Assembly: GCA_024697625.1 (NCBI GenBank)
Contig: JAILFJ010000150.1
Location: forward strand, 1-38,485
From: Oscillospiraceae bacterium
GTDB taxonomy: Bacteria; Bacillota; Clostridia; Oscillospirales; Oscillospiraceae
Length of the DNA stretch: 38,485 nucleotides
Direction: 5' to 3'
Numbering within the stretch: position 1 is the stretch's first letter; each line of letters begins with the position of its first letter. Shown one piece after another: positions 16,010-24,130 of this stretch. The translations under genes were made by a program, and so were the position numbers. Under the pieces are notes generated by a model. The model was not told where the DNA came from, made no database searches, and worked only from the letters and a program-made list of their open reading frames with translations.

Positions 16010-17254
16010 TCACTTCAAGTCTCTGTATTGGCTGCCGGCCGAGATCCCGGCCAGCCTTCCTGTCATCCAGGCGATCTGAAGATTGTATCCGCCGGTATAG
16101 GCATCCAGGTCCAGGACCTCACCTGCAAAATACAGGCCGCGGACCAGCTTGGACTGCATGCTCCGGGGGTCGAGCTCCTTCAGCGCAACGCCGCCGGAGG
16201 TGATGATCGCCTCGTCCAGGGGTCTTGTCCCGGTGATCTCAAGTCGGAAGGCCTTCAGGGTATGCAGGAGCCTGAGGCGCATCTCCCTTGTGACGGAATT
16301 CGCCTGCAGCGTTTCCGGAGCCTCCGCCTGTTCCAGAACCTCGGGAATCAGGGCGTGAGGCAGCAGATCCGTCAGCGCATTGGAGAGGCTCCGGTTCTGA
16401 TAGGTCTTCAGGTCCCGCTGCAGACGCCGGTCGAGGGTCTCCTCATCCAGCGCAGGCTTCAGATCGATCTCCGCCCGGTACTGCCGCTCTCCCACCGAGC
16501 GCATCCTGGACGAGGCGGAGAGGACCAGCGGCCCGGAGATCCCGAAGTGCGTAAAGAGCATCTCTCCCTGCTCCCGGCAGAGGAGCTTTCCGTCCTCCAG
16601 GATCCGGAGCTCCACGTTCCGGAGCGTCAGACCCTGCAGCCGGGCGCAGCAGGCATCCCGGCATTCCAGCGGCACCAGAGACGGCCGCGGTGTGCGCACA
16701 CTGTGTCCGAGGGATTTTGCAAAGCGGAAGCCGTCTCCGGTCGATCCGGTAAGCGGGTACGAGAGCCCTCCCGTCGCCACAATGCAGGCCCCGCAGCTCA
16801 GCAGACCGTCGCGGGTCTTCACGCCCCGGACTTCCTGCTCTCTGACGGAGATTCCCACGGCTTCATCTGTGAGGATCCGCACCCCGCTCCTGCGGCAAAG
16901 CCTCGCCAGCAGGTCCGCCACGTCGTTGGCATTGTCCGACTGAGGGAAGACCCGCCTCCCCCGTTCGGTCTTCAGGGGAAGCCCGTTCTCCTCAAAGAAG
17001 GCCATGACCTCCTGGGGCGGAAAGGCCGAGAGCGCGCTGTACAGGAAACGGCCGTCCCCCGGGATGTTCTCCATGAACTCCCGCCGGTCGCAGTTGTTTG
17101 TCAGGTTGCAGCGCCCTTTCCCGGTGATCCGCAGTTTGCGGCCGAGCTTTCCGTTCTTCTCCATCAGCAGCACGCCGGCGCCCTGCCGCGCTGCAAAGAC
17201 GGCAGCCATCATGCCGGCCGCACCGCCGCCGATAACGATGACGTCCTCTCTCAC
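16010..17254 (-). CDS. HI0933-family FAD-dependent oxidoreductase (YhiN-like flavoprotein)
   Basis: 414 residues from a GTG at 17254. The N-terminus VREDVIVIGGGAAGMMAAVFAARQG is the FAD-binding beta-alpha-beta motif, and a frame open further upstream only encodes Arg/Pro-rich shadow sequence. LGRKLRITGKGRCNLTNN is the family signature, ATGGLSYPLTGSTGDGF a second FAD contact, and the C-terminal end contains GLYFAGEVLDLDAYTGGYNLQIAWMTGRLAG. The physiological substrate of the family is unknown. The GTG overlaps the rluB stop as GTGA with GAGAGGG upstream. Confidence 0.88.
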   Translation of the reverse strand: MREDVIVIGGGAAGMMAAVFAARQGAGVLLMEKNGKLGRKLRITGKGRCNLTNNCDRREFMENIPGDGRFLYSALSAFPPQEVMAFFEENGLPLKTERGRRVFPQSDNANDVADLLARLCRRSGVRILTDEAVGISVREQEVRGVKTRDGLLSCGACIVATGGLSYPLTGSTGDGFRFAKSLGHSVRTPRPSLVPLECRDACCARLQGLTLRNVELRILEDGKLLCREQGEMLFTHFGISGPLVLSASSRMRSVGERQYRAEIDLKPALDEETLDRRLQRDLKTYQNRSLSNALTDLLPHALIPEVLEQAEAPETLQANSVTREMRLRLLHTLKAFRLEITGTRPLDEAIITSGGVALKELDPRSMQSKLVRGLYFAGEVLDLDAYTGGYNLQIAWMTGRLAGISAGSQYRDLK

Positions 17255-17964
17255 GATCCCTCTCCCATCATGGCCATGACCTCGCGCCGCTCCAGCTGCC
17301 GTACCGCTCCTGTCGGAAGGGAGCCGAGCTTCAGCGGGCCCTCGGCAGTGCGGATCAGGCGCAGAACCCGGAGGCCGGCTTCGTCGCACATCCGGCGGAT
17401 CTCACGGTTGCGGCCCTCCCGGATGATGATCTCAAGCACGGCTTCGTTCTCCTGCACCCGCTTCGGGTTCACCGCCACCGCCCGCACCTGCATTCCGTCC
17501 AGCACGAAGGGTTCCCGCAGCCGGCGGATCTTCTCCTCCAGCGCTTCCCCGCTGACCGTCACCAGATAGGTCTTATGCACTTCACCGGAGGGATGGGTCA
17601 CCCGCAGGGCAAAGTCCCCATCGTTGCTCATCAGCAGCAGGCCCTCCGACATCAGATCCAGTCTCCCTACGGGATACAGTCTGCCCGCATCCGGGGGCAG
17701 CAGCTCACGCACGGATCTGCGTCCCTTCTCGTCCTTCATGCTGCATACAAAGCCCCGGGGCTTGTTCAGCATATAGTAACGTTTCTCCTCCGCTGCAGCC
17801 AGCTCTGTCCCGTCAACCAGAATGCCCTCAGGCCCGTCTGCCTTCATGCCGAGCACGGCGGTCTCGCCGTTCAGCGTGACCCGGCCATCCAGAATCGCCT
17901 GTTCCGCCGCGCGGCGGGACATCAGGCCGGAGGCCGCGATGATCTTCTGGAGGCGCTCCGCCAT
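17251..17964 (-). CDS. rluB: 16S/23S rRNA pseudouridine synthase, RluB/RsuA family
   Basis: 237 residues. An N-terminal S4 RNA-binding domain (LQKIIAASGLMSRRAAEQAILDGRVTLNG) precedes the catalytic domain with NKPRGFVCS and VGRLDLMSEGLLLMSNDG, whose Asp in GRLD is the catalytic nucleophile. The C-terminal EGRNREIRRMCDEAGL block is typical. It isomerises uridine in ribosomal RNA; whether 16S or 23S cannot be told by eye. The ATG overlaps the gerW stop by one base (TGATG). Confidence 0.9.
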   Translation of the reverse strand: MAERLQKIIAASGLMSRRAAEQAILDGRVTLNGETAVLGMKADGPEGILVDGTELAAAEEKRYYMLNKPRGFVCSMKDEKGRRSVRELLPPDAGRLYPVGRLDLMSEGLLLMSNDGDFALRVTHPSGEVHKTYLVTVSGEALEEKIRRLREPFVLDGMQVRAVAVNPKRVQENEAVLEIIIREGRNREIRRMCDEAGLRVLRLIRTAEGPLKLGSLPTGAVRQLERREVMAMMGEGS

Positions 17965-18353
17965 CAGGTCGCGTTCTTCTGTTTCTCGATGAAGCTGTCC
18001 ACCTTGTCCATCACCTGCGGAACCAGGTCGATCAGGCGGTCGACGGTGGTGTTGGCCGGCGGCGTCACGTTGATCATGCGGACGACACCCTCTTTGATCA
18101 CCAGAAAGCCGATGGGTTCGATCTTGACACCGGTCGCATTTCCGCCGCCGTAGGGCCGGTCTCCGCCGATCTTCTTTGCGGTGAACTCCACACCGCCGCC
18201 GCCGAAGCCGACGCTGATCCGGGAGATCGGAACCAGGGTGATCCCGTCCGAGGTAAAGATCGGATCGCCGACCACGGTATCCACCTTCAGCATGTTCTTC
18301 ACGTTGTCCATGGTTGCCTGCATGAGGTTTCCGATCGGGTTGATGTTCTCCAT
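17964..18353 (-). CDS. ytfJ: GerW/YtfJ-family sporulation protein
   Basis: 129 residues, the family's length. Begins HPIxx-like NPIGNLMQATMDNVKNMLKVDTVVGDPI, then GITLVPISRISVGFGGGGVEF and a Gly-rich YGGGNATGVKIEPIGFLVI, which is the conserved core. Family members are made in the forespore and affect germination in Bacillus (YtfJ/GerW); they are widespread in spore-forming Clostridia next to scpAB. It has a good AGAAAGGA ribosome site. A gap of 133 bases separates it from the upstream DUF2953 gene; I see no clear promoter there. Confidence 0.9.
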   Translation of the reverse strand: MENINPIGNLMQATMDNVKNMLKVDTVVGDPIFTSDGITLVPISRISVGFGGGGVEFTAKKIGGDRPYGGGNATGVKIEPIGFLVIKEGVVRMINVTPPANTTVDRLIDLVPQVMDKVDSFIEKQKNAT

Positions 18354-18486
18354 TGTTTCTCTTTCCTTTCTGTTTATTCCAAATTCAGTATCTTCAGTCT
18401 CTCTAGCTATGATCTCAGGATTGCTCCGCTCTCGGCTCAGACGGAACCGGGAGCTGCCGCACGGTTTCAGGATTTCCGCCCTTCTG

Positions 18487-19239
18487 TCAGGACGCGGCCT
18501 CCATACCGCCGGATTCCCCGCGCTTCCGGGCTTCTTCCTCCTCCCGCAGCCGGGCGGCGTCCTCCGGATGCTCCTTCAGCCAGGTTTCCAGAGCCGCGGC
18601 CTCCTCCCTGGCCTCCCGCTTCGCTCTTCTTTTGCTTCGGAGCAGAATCTTCAGCGCACCGAAGGCGATGCTCAGCAGCGTTCCGACGATCTGGCCGATC
18701 CGGATCGTGAAGGTCAGGCCCAGTTCCAGGAACATCTCCTCCCGGGTGAAGTCAATGTCCGTCCAGACGCTGCTGTCCCGGCACTGGAAGCGCTCGCTGC
18801 AGATCGGGGCGAGCTGGGACAGCCCGGCGTTCACCACGGCGAAGAACCTCGCCGAGTCATAGGGATTCCAGGCCGGCGCGATCCAGTGCAGGACGAATCG
18901 CTCCACCTTGAATTTTCTTCCGAAACGTCCAAAGCCTTTCAGCACCGTCTTCAGAAGCTCCAGAATCTCTTCCAGATTGAAGGGCAGAGAGCGCTTCTTC
19001 TTCGGTGGCTTCTCCTCTTTCGGTTTCTCGGGTTTCGGCTTTTTTTCCTTTTTCGGCTTCTGCTCCTTCGGCTCCCGCTTCTTCCTCGGCAGAAGTTGCA
19101 GCCGGATTCCGGCCGCCTTCAGCGAGATGCGGACGACACCGTCCTCATACCGCAGATCCGCTCCGACCGGGATCAGCATGATCAGCACGATGATGCCGAC
19201 GAGGATGCCAAGGATAATCAGTAAGATCCGTCCGACCAA
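18487..19239 (-). CDS. DUF2953-family membrane protein
   Basis: 250 residues. One N-terminal membrane helix (about 4-23), then a conserved beta-type segment DLRYEDGVVRISLKAAGIRLQLLP, a striking Lys/Glu/Pro-rich stretch (about residues 52-85), a middle region, a hydrophobic segment near 170-195 and a Lys/Arg/Glu-rich tail. Position beside scpB and gerW is the usual context of DUF2953 proteins in spore-forming Firmicutes; function unknown, possibly sporulation-related. The start is TTG at 19239, six bases after the scpB stop, with GGGAG upstream. Confidence 0.8.
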   Translation of the reverse strand: MVGRILLIILGILVGIIVLIMLIPVGADLRYEDGVVRISLKAAGIRLQLLPRKKREPKEQKPKKEKKPKPEKPKEEKPPKKKRSLPFNLEEILELLKTVLKGFGRFGRKFKVERFVLHWIAPAWNPYDSARFFAVVNAGLSQLAPICSERFQCRDSSVWTDIDFTREEMFLELGLTFTIRIGQIVGTLLSIAFGALKILLRSKRRAKREAREEAAALETWLKEHPEDAARLREEEEARKRGESGGMEAAS

Positions 19240-19245
19240 ATCTCA

Positions 19246-19863
19246 TCACTCTCCCATAGGCTCGTTATTTTCTTCTTCGAACATGGTCTGCTGGGCTGGC
19301 TCCGCATCCTGCAGCCGGGCGATGCTCCTGCGGAGCTGCTCTGCGCCCTCGCTCCCCTGTACCTCCGGCAGCGGAGGCAGCTCGGAGAGGCTGCGGATGC
19401 CCATCACCCGCAGGAATGCGTCCGACGTCGCATACTGGGTCGGTCTGCCCGGTGCCTCGAGCCTGCCGCAGGCCTCGATCAGGCCGCGTTCCAGAAGACT
19501 CGAGACGGTATAGCTGCTGTCGACGCCCCGCATCTTTTCGATCACAGCCCGGGTGACGGGCTGATAGTAGGCCACAATGCTGAGGGTCTCCAGCGCGGCC
19601 GCCGAGATCATCGGCGGTTTTCTCTGCTCCAGGGTCTTCACAATCGCCTGAGCATATTCCGGCGCCGAGCAGAGCTGGAGCTTCCCGTTGAGCTGCAGCA
19701 GGCGTATGCCGCGCCTGTTCTCCTCATATTCCCGCATCAGTTCTTCCGCGGCTGCCAGGACGTCGTCCTCCGCGGCCGCCAGCGTCAGAGACAGCCTTGC
19801 GACCGGAACCGCCTCTCCCGCAGCGAAGAGCACGGCCTCCAGAGTGCTTTTCAGTTCTGTCAT
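19246..19863 (-). CDS. scpB: segregation and condensation protein B
   Basis: 205 residues. Two winged-helix domains; family segments LEAVLFAAGEAVPVARLS, LQLCSAPEYAQAIVKTLE, AALETLSIVAYYQPVTRAVIEKMRGVDSSYTVSSLLERGLIEACGRLEAPGRPTQYATSDAFLRVMG are clear. It binds the SMC-ScpA complex and helps chromosome compaction. The ATG overlaps the scpA stop as ATGA, as expected for partners made in fixed ratio. Confidence 0.95.
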   Translation of the reverse strand: MTELKSTLEAVLFAAGEAVPVARLSLTLAAAEDDVLAAAEELMREYEENRRGIRLLQLNGKLQLCSAPEYAQAIVKTLEQRKPPMISAAALETLSIVAYYQPVTRAVIEKMRGVDSSYTVSSLLERGLIEACGRLEAPGRPTQYATSDAFLRVMGIRSLSELPPLPEVQGSEGAEQLRRSIARLQDAEPAQQTMFEEENNEPMGE

Positions 19864-20669
19864 AATCCTTCCTCGATCTGATCCAGATAGTCCTCCGGCC
19901 TCCCGTCCCCGCCGGCATACTGCAGAACGATCTGGTCCTCCACGGTCTCCATCCTCAGGCTGCCCAGGCGGCAGAGCTCCAGGACCGAGATAAAGGTCGC
20001 GACAAGCTCCGATCCCGAGCGGCAGCGGGCGTAGAGGCCCTTCAGGGAGGTCGGACCCTCTCTCAGCCGGTTCAGGATCTCCATGCCCTTCTCACGGACA
20101 CTGTACAGGATCCGTCTGGGCATGGCGGAGTAGATGCGCTCCTCGTCTATGACCGCAGCGGCACCGCCGCGGGTCCAGACCCCCAGCATCGCTTTCAGGA
20201 GATCCACCGGCTCATGCCGGTAGGCATATTCCTGCTTTGCCCGCGGGAGGGGTTCCGGCAGCTTGCTGAAGTACAGCAGGCCGGTCTCCGAGGCTTTCTT
20301 CAGCGGCGGGATCACGGCAGTCAGTGCCGCGAAGCGGTCCCGCGCCTGCAGCTGTTCCAGAGACTCCATCAACTGCTCCAGCTCGCTGACCTCTTCTTCG
20401 ACGGCCAGCAGCGTTCTGGTCTTCAGGTACAGCAGATGGGACGCCATCTGCACAAACTCGCTGGCGACCTCCAGGTCCATGCTCTGCATCCGGTCCAGAT
20501 ACTCGAGATACTGGTCCAGAATGTCCGAGATCTGCAGATCCCGGATCTCGATCCTGTTCTTCTGGAGCAGCATCAGGATCAGGCTGAGCGGCCCCTCAAA
20601 GTCCTGCTGGCTGTCCTTTTTGCGGACAATCCCTTCCAGATGAAAGCTCAGGTTCTCCATGTCCGGCAT
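19860..20669 (-). CDS. scpA: segregation and condensation protein A (kleisin)
   Basis: 269 residues. The N-terminal FEGPLSLILMLLQKNRIEIRDLQISDILDQYLEYL block, FVQMASHLLYLKTRTLL and the C-terminal winged helix (LVATFISVLELCRLGSLRMETVEDQIVLQ) identify the kleisin that bridges SMC heads. A second in-frame ATG three codons in is equally possible as start. One base separates it from the upstream protease gene. Confidence 0.95.
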   Translation of the reverse strand: MPDMENLSFHLEGIVRKKDSQQDFEGPLSLILMLLQKNRIEIRDLQISDILDQYLEYLDRMQSMDLEVASEFVQMASHLLYLKTRTLLAVEEEVSELEQLMESLEQLQARDRFAALTAVIPPLKKASETGLLYFSKLPEPLPRAKQEYAYRHEPVDLLKAMLGVWTRGGAAAVIDEERIYSAMPRRILYSVREKGMEILNRLREGPTSLKGLYARCRSGSELVATFISVLELCRLGSLRMETVEDQIVLQYAGGDGRPEDYLDQIEEGL

Positions 20670-20670
20670 G

Positions 20671-21282
20671 TTATCCGTTCACCAGATGGAAGCCTGCCTG
20701 CGCGACCGCAAAGAGCAACTCATAGAGGCTGCCGATCGCCTTTCCCAGCGGTCTTCCTAGCACGCCGCTCCAGACCAGCGCCAGGAGCACGATGGAGCCG
20801 TAACGTTCATAATACATGAGCTTCCGGTACGCGTCATCAGGCAGGACGGACAGCAGGACCTTCGATCCGTCCAGCGGCGGGACCGGGAGCAGATTGAAGA
20901 TGCAGAGGCCCAGACTCATATATGCCGTGATCTCGATGAGCTCCAGCAGGATCCCGCCGAGCTCCGAGGCCTTCAGCGCGCTGTACAGCAGCCCGTAGAG
21001 AAACAGGAAAAGGACCGTGATCAGCAGGTTGCAGCCCGGCCCGGCCAGGGCCGTCAGCGCCATGCCCCGCTTCGGGTTCCGGAACCGGTACATGTTCACC
21101 GGTACGGGCTTTGCCCAGCCGAAGCGCACCGTCAGCATCATGAGCAGGCCAATCGGGTCCAGGTGCTTCAGGGGGTTCAGCGTCAGCCTGCCCGCCCGTT
21201 TTGCCGTATCGTCACCGAGACGGTACGCCATAAGGCCGTGGGCCAGCTCATGCAGCGTGATGCAGAGCAGGGAGGGGATCAC
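20671..21282 (-). CDS. site-2 protease family (M50) membrane metalloprotease
   Basis: 203 residues from a GTG at 21282. Zinc motif HELAHG, RRxGRLTLNPLKHLDPIG-like segment, and NLLPVPPLDGSKVL (the second metal-binding Asp motif). Several membrane helices. Proteases of this short class sit next to scpAB in many Firmicutes; substrate unknown. The GTG start leaves only about 10 residues before the HELAHG helix and has no ribosome site. The frame stays open 22 codons further to an ATC at 21346-21348, placed six bases after a perfect GGAGGTGA (21355-21362), which would restore an N-terminal helix. The listed start is the only standard codon; the real one is probably upstream. Confidence 0.85.
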   Translation of the reverse strand: MIPSLLCITLHELAHGLMAYRLGDDTAKRAGRLTLNPLKHLDPIGLLMMLTVRFGWAKPVPVNMYRFRNPKRGMALTALAGPGCNLLITVLFLFLYGLLYSALKASELGGILLELIEITAYMSLGLCIFNLLPVPPLDGSKVLLSVLPDDAYRKLMYYERYGSIVLLALVWSGVLGRPLGKAIGSLYELLFAVAQAGFHLVNG

Positions 21283-21386
21283 CCCGAGCAGAATATCAAT
21301 CAGGTAGGAGAAATCAAAGCCGGACCAGATCTCTTTCAGCGTCTCGATTGTCTCTCACCTCCGAAACCGGGAGGAAGCCCCTCCCG

Positions 21387-22661
21387 TCAGTTGTCTTCTC
21401 TGTCAGCTTCTTCCGCATCCCGCTTCACCAGGACGCGGTCCACCCGCCGTCCGTCCATGCTGAGGACCGTGATCTCCAGGTTCTCGTAGCGGAAGCTCTC
21501 CCCGCTCTCCGGGAAGCGGCCGCCGAAGGACTCGATCGTCCAGCCGCCCAGGGTGTCGCTGTCCGCGTCAAATTCGGCTTCCGGAATGCCGTACATCTCC
21601 ATAAATTCCGTGATCGGCAGATCTCCGTCCAGCTCCGTTTCAAGGTTCGAGCGGCGGATGATCTCGTCCTCCACCTGGTCGGTCTCGTCCCAGATGTCGC
21701 CGACAATCTGTTCTATGAGGTCTTCCATGGACAGGACCCCCAGGGTCCCGCCGTATTCGTCACAGACAACGGCCAGATGCTGCTTGGCCTTTCGAAGCTG
21801 CGCCATCACATCCGGGAGCTTCATGGTCTTGTAGACATAGCAGGGCTCCATCAGCAGGGGCCGGATCTCTCTCCTGCCGTCCGCGACGGCCTTCAGGAAG
21901 TGATTCAGATACAGAACGCCGACCACATGGTCGATGCTGCCCTCATAGACCGGGAGGCGCGAGTGGGAGGACTGCTCGATCTGTTTATAGATCTTGTCCC
22001 AGTCGTCGTCCAGGTCGATCGCCTCCACGTCCACGCGGGCCGTCATGACCTCAAAGGCCGCAATATCCGAGAAGTCGATGGCGGCCTGTACCAGCTCCGA
22101 GCGGTCCTCGTCGAGGACCTCCTCGTCTTCGGCCGTCTCGATCAGGCTCTGCAGCTCCTCCACCGCCTCTTCCTCGTTCTCCTGTTCCGGCTTCATCCAG
22201 AAGGTCAGGAGATGCACCAGCCCGACCACCAGCAGAATCAGCGGCTTCATGAGGATCATCAGCACCCGCACCGGGAGGGCGTAGCGGATCGCCATGCGGT
22301 TGGCATTCTTCTTGGCGGTGATCTTCGGGATGGTCTCGCCGAAGACAATGATCAGCAGCGTCAGGACCAGCGTTGCAAGCCAGGCCCTGCTGTCCTTCCC
22401 GGTCAGGACAATCACCAGGACCGAGCCCAGAGACGAGCAGGCGATATTGACCAGGTTGTTTCCGATCAGAATCGCGCTGAGGGCGTCGTCAAAGAGCCGG
22501 GTGATCTTCAGCGCGGTTTTTGCCCTGCGGGAACCCTCTTCGGCTGCGTTCTCGAGCCGGAGCTGGTTGCAGGAAGAGTAGGCCATCTCGGAGGAGGAGA
22601 AGAATCCGGACAGCAGGATGCAGAGGAGAATCCCTGCCAGAATCAACAGAACCGTCGTCAT
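21387..22661 (-). CDS. CNNM/CorC-type membrane protein with CBS pair (second copy)
   Basis: 424 residues from the ATG at 22661, which overlaps the stop of the upstream paralogue as ATGA; the open frame before it is a shadow. DUF21 membrane domain (four helices, about 1-180; GFFSSSEMAYSSCNQ at start, FGETIPKITAKKNANRMA), a CBS pair (about 200-330; SRLPVYEGSIDHVVGVLYLNHFLKA, VVCDEYGGTLGVLSMEDLIEQIVGDIWDE) and a C-terminal CorC_HlyC domain (FRYENLEITVLSMDGRRVDRV). Family members are linked to Mg2+ efflux or homeostasis; role here inferred. Confidence 0.9.
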   Translation of the reverse strand: MTTVLLILAGILLCILLSGFFSSSEMAYSSCNQLRLENAAEEGSRRAKTALKITRLFDDALSAILIGNNLVNIACSSLGSVLVIVLTGKDSRAWLATLVLTLLIIVFGETIPKITAKKNANRMAIRYALPVRVLMILMKPLILLVVGLVHLLTFWMKPEQENEEEAVEELQSLIETAEDEEVLDEDRSELVQAAIDFSDIAAFEVMTARVDVEAIDLDDDWDKIYKQIEQSSHSRLPVYEGSIDHVVGVLYLNHFLKAVADGRREIRPLLMEPCYVYKTMKLPDVMAQLRKAKQHLAVVCDEYGGTLGVLSMEDLIEQIVGDIWDETDQVEDEIIRRSNLETELDGDLPITEFMEMYGIPEAEFDADSDTLGGWTIESFGGRFPESGESFRYENLEITVLSMDGRRVDRVLVKRDAEEADREDN

Positions 22662-23944
22662 TGATCCCCGTCCTCCCCGGCCTCGCTCTCCGGGAGCCGC
22701 ATCAGCTTCATCTTCATGATGCGCTTGTGCTCCATCTCGGTCACCGTGACCAGCAGGCCGTGATAACGGAAGCTGTCGCCCGGCTCCGGGAAGGTCTCGA
22801 AGCGCTGGTAGGCCCATTCTCCCAGCCGGGTATCCATGAGCTCGTCGTTGTGCTCCGGGTCCTCGTAGCCGAGGTGCTCAAAAATATCGGTCACGATCTC
22901 GTCCGCGTCTGCGATGCAGGCATCCTCTCCGAGGTCCGTGACGCTCTCCTCGATCACGTCGTCCTCGTCCCAGATCTCGCCGACGATCTCCTCCACGATG
23001 TCCTCCACCGTCACGATGCCCAGCGTTCCGCCGAAGCTGTCCGTCACGACAGCCATGTTCATCCGGTGCTTGGAGAGCATCGGGAGCAGCGCGTCCAGCT
23101 CCGTGCTCTGGTGTACAAACAGCGCCTCGTCGATCAGCGCGCGCAGCTCGGGAGCCTTTCCCTCCCTCAGCCAGGCCTTGATATACTTGCGGATCTGCAG
23201 GATCCCGATGATGTGATCGATGCTGCCCTCGTAGACCGGCAGGCGCGAGTGGTTCTGCGCCTTGATCTCGGAGAGGATCTGCTCTCCGTCCGCGTCCACG
23301 TTCAGCGCGGTGATATCCATACGGGGTGTGAGGACGCTCTCCACCGTGAGCTCGCCGAACTGAAGCGCCGAGGAGATGAGCTCGCCCTGTTCCTCGTCCA
23401 GGCTGCCGTCCTCCGTCATATCCTCGATGATGTCGTAAAGCTCATCCTCCGTGACGCTGAGCTCCGGCTCTCCCCTGGTGAGCTTTGCCGCCGCCTCTCC
23501 GATCGCGGTCAGGAGGCGGGAGAGCGGGTAGAACAGCGACATGAACACCCGCAGGCTTCCGGCGCAGGATTTCGCCAGGCGCTCCGGATACTTCTTCGCG
23601 ATGCTCTTCGGGAGCATCTCGCCTGCGAAGAAAACAACCAGCGTCGTCACAAGCGTGCTGATGCTCACGAAAGAGATCCCCCAGCGTCTGGTCACAAGGA
23701 CCGTGACCAGCGCCGAGAGAAAGAGGTGGCACAAATTCGTCCCGATCAGGATCGTGCTGATCGCGGATTCAAACTGCTCCAAAATAGAAAACGCCTGCTT
23801 CGCGCCCGCTTCCCCCCGTTCCGCAGCTGTCCGGATTTTTGCCCGGGAGCAGGAGGCAAATGCCGTCTCGGCAACGGCAAAGTAAACAGCGCCAAGCAGA
23901 AGTGCAAAACACAGTATGACTGGCAATCGACTGCCATCATCCAT
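22658..23944 (-). CDS. CNNM/CorC-type membrane protein with CBS pair (first copy)
   Basis: 428 residues with the same architecture as the following gene: DUF21 membrane domain (VAETAFASCSRAK, FAGEMLPKSIAKKYPERLA), CBS pair (SRLPVYEGSIDHIIGILQIRKYIKAWL; VVTDSFGGTLGIVTVEDIVEEIVGEIWDE) and CorC_HlyC domain (FRYHGLLVTVTEMEHKRI). The two are clearly paralogues, likely from tandem duplication, and may form a heterodimer because CNNM proteins dimerise through CBS domains (inference). It is the first gene of the long operon, with GGAG 7 bases before the ATG and a sigma-A promoter at 23981-24009. Confidence 0.9.
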   Translation of the reverse strand: MDDGSRLPVILCFALLLGAVYFAVAETAFASCSRAKIRTAAERGEAGAKQAFSILEQFESAISTILIGTNLCHLFLSALVTVLVTRRWGISFVSISTLVTTLVVFFAGEMLPKSIAKKYPERLAKSCAGSLRVFMSLFYPLSRLLTAIGEAAAKLTRGEPELSVTEDELYDIIEDMTEDGSLDEEQGELISSALQFGELTVESVLTPRMDITALNVDADGEQILSEIKAQNHSRLPVYEGSIDHIIGILQIRKYIKAWLREGKAPELRALIDEALFVHQSTELDALLPMLSKHRMNMAVVTDSFGGTLGIVTVEDIVEEIVGEIWDEDDVIEESVTDLGEDACIADADEIVTDIFEHLGYEDPEHNDELMDTRLGEWAYQRFETFPEPGDSFRYHGLLVTVTEMEHKRIMKMKLMRLPESEAGEDGDQ

Positions 23945-23980
23945 ATCGGATCTCCATCTCCTTAAACTATTATTCGGTGT

Positions 23981-24009
23981 ATGATATCACATTTTTCAGG
24001 CGGCGTCAA
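23981..24009 (-). promoter_or_regulatory. sigma-A promoter of the CNNM-scpAB-ispH operon
   Basis: Minus strand: TTGACG (24004-24009), 17-base spacer, TATCAT (23981-23986), about 37 bases before the first ATG. It is back to back with the EFR1 promoter. Confidence 0.75.
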
Positions 24010-24033
24010 TGTGCGAAACACACTGAATTTCTA

Positions 24034-24062
24034 TTGCCCGGAACTCAGATCTGTGATATGAT
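24034..24062 (+). promoter_or_regulatory. sigma-A promoter for EFR1-cdsA
   Basis: TTGCCC (24034-24039), 17-base spacer, TATGAT (24057-24062). It lies about 70 bases before the chosen start codon at 24131. Confidence 0.65.
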
Positions 24063-24130
24063 AATCAGAGCGCTGAGACGGCACCGGGATGTCCGTCCCG
24101 GACTTCAGGAAAAGAAAGCAGGTACACAGG

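Noticed and set aside
15947-17569. A 540-codon frame on the + strand
   Set aside because: Antisense to the HI0933 flavoprotein and rluB, which have clear motifs.
22520-23965. A 481-codon frame on the + strand
   Set aside because: Antisense to the first CNNM gene and composed of shadow-type His/Leu/Asp repeats.
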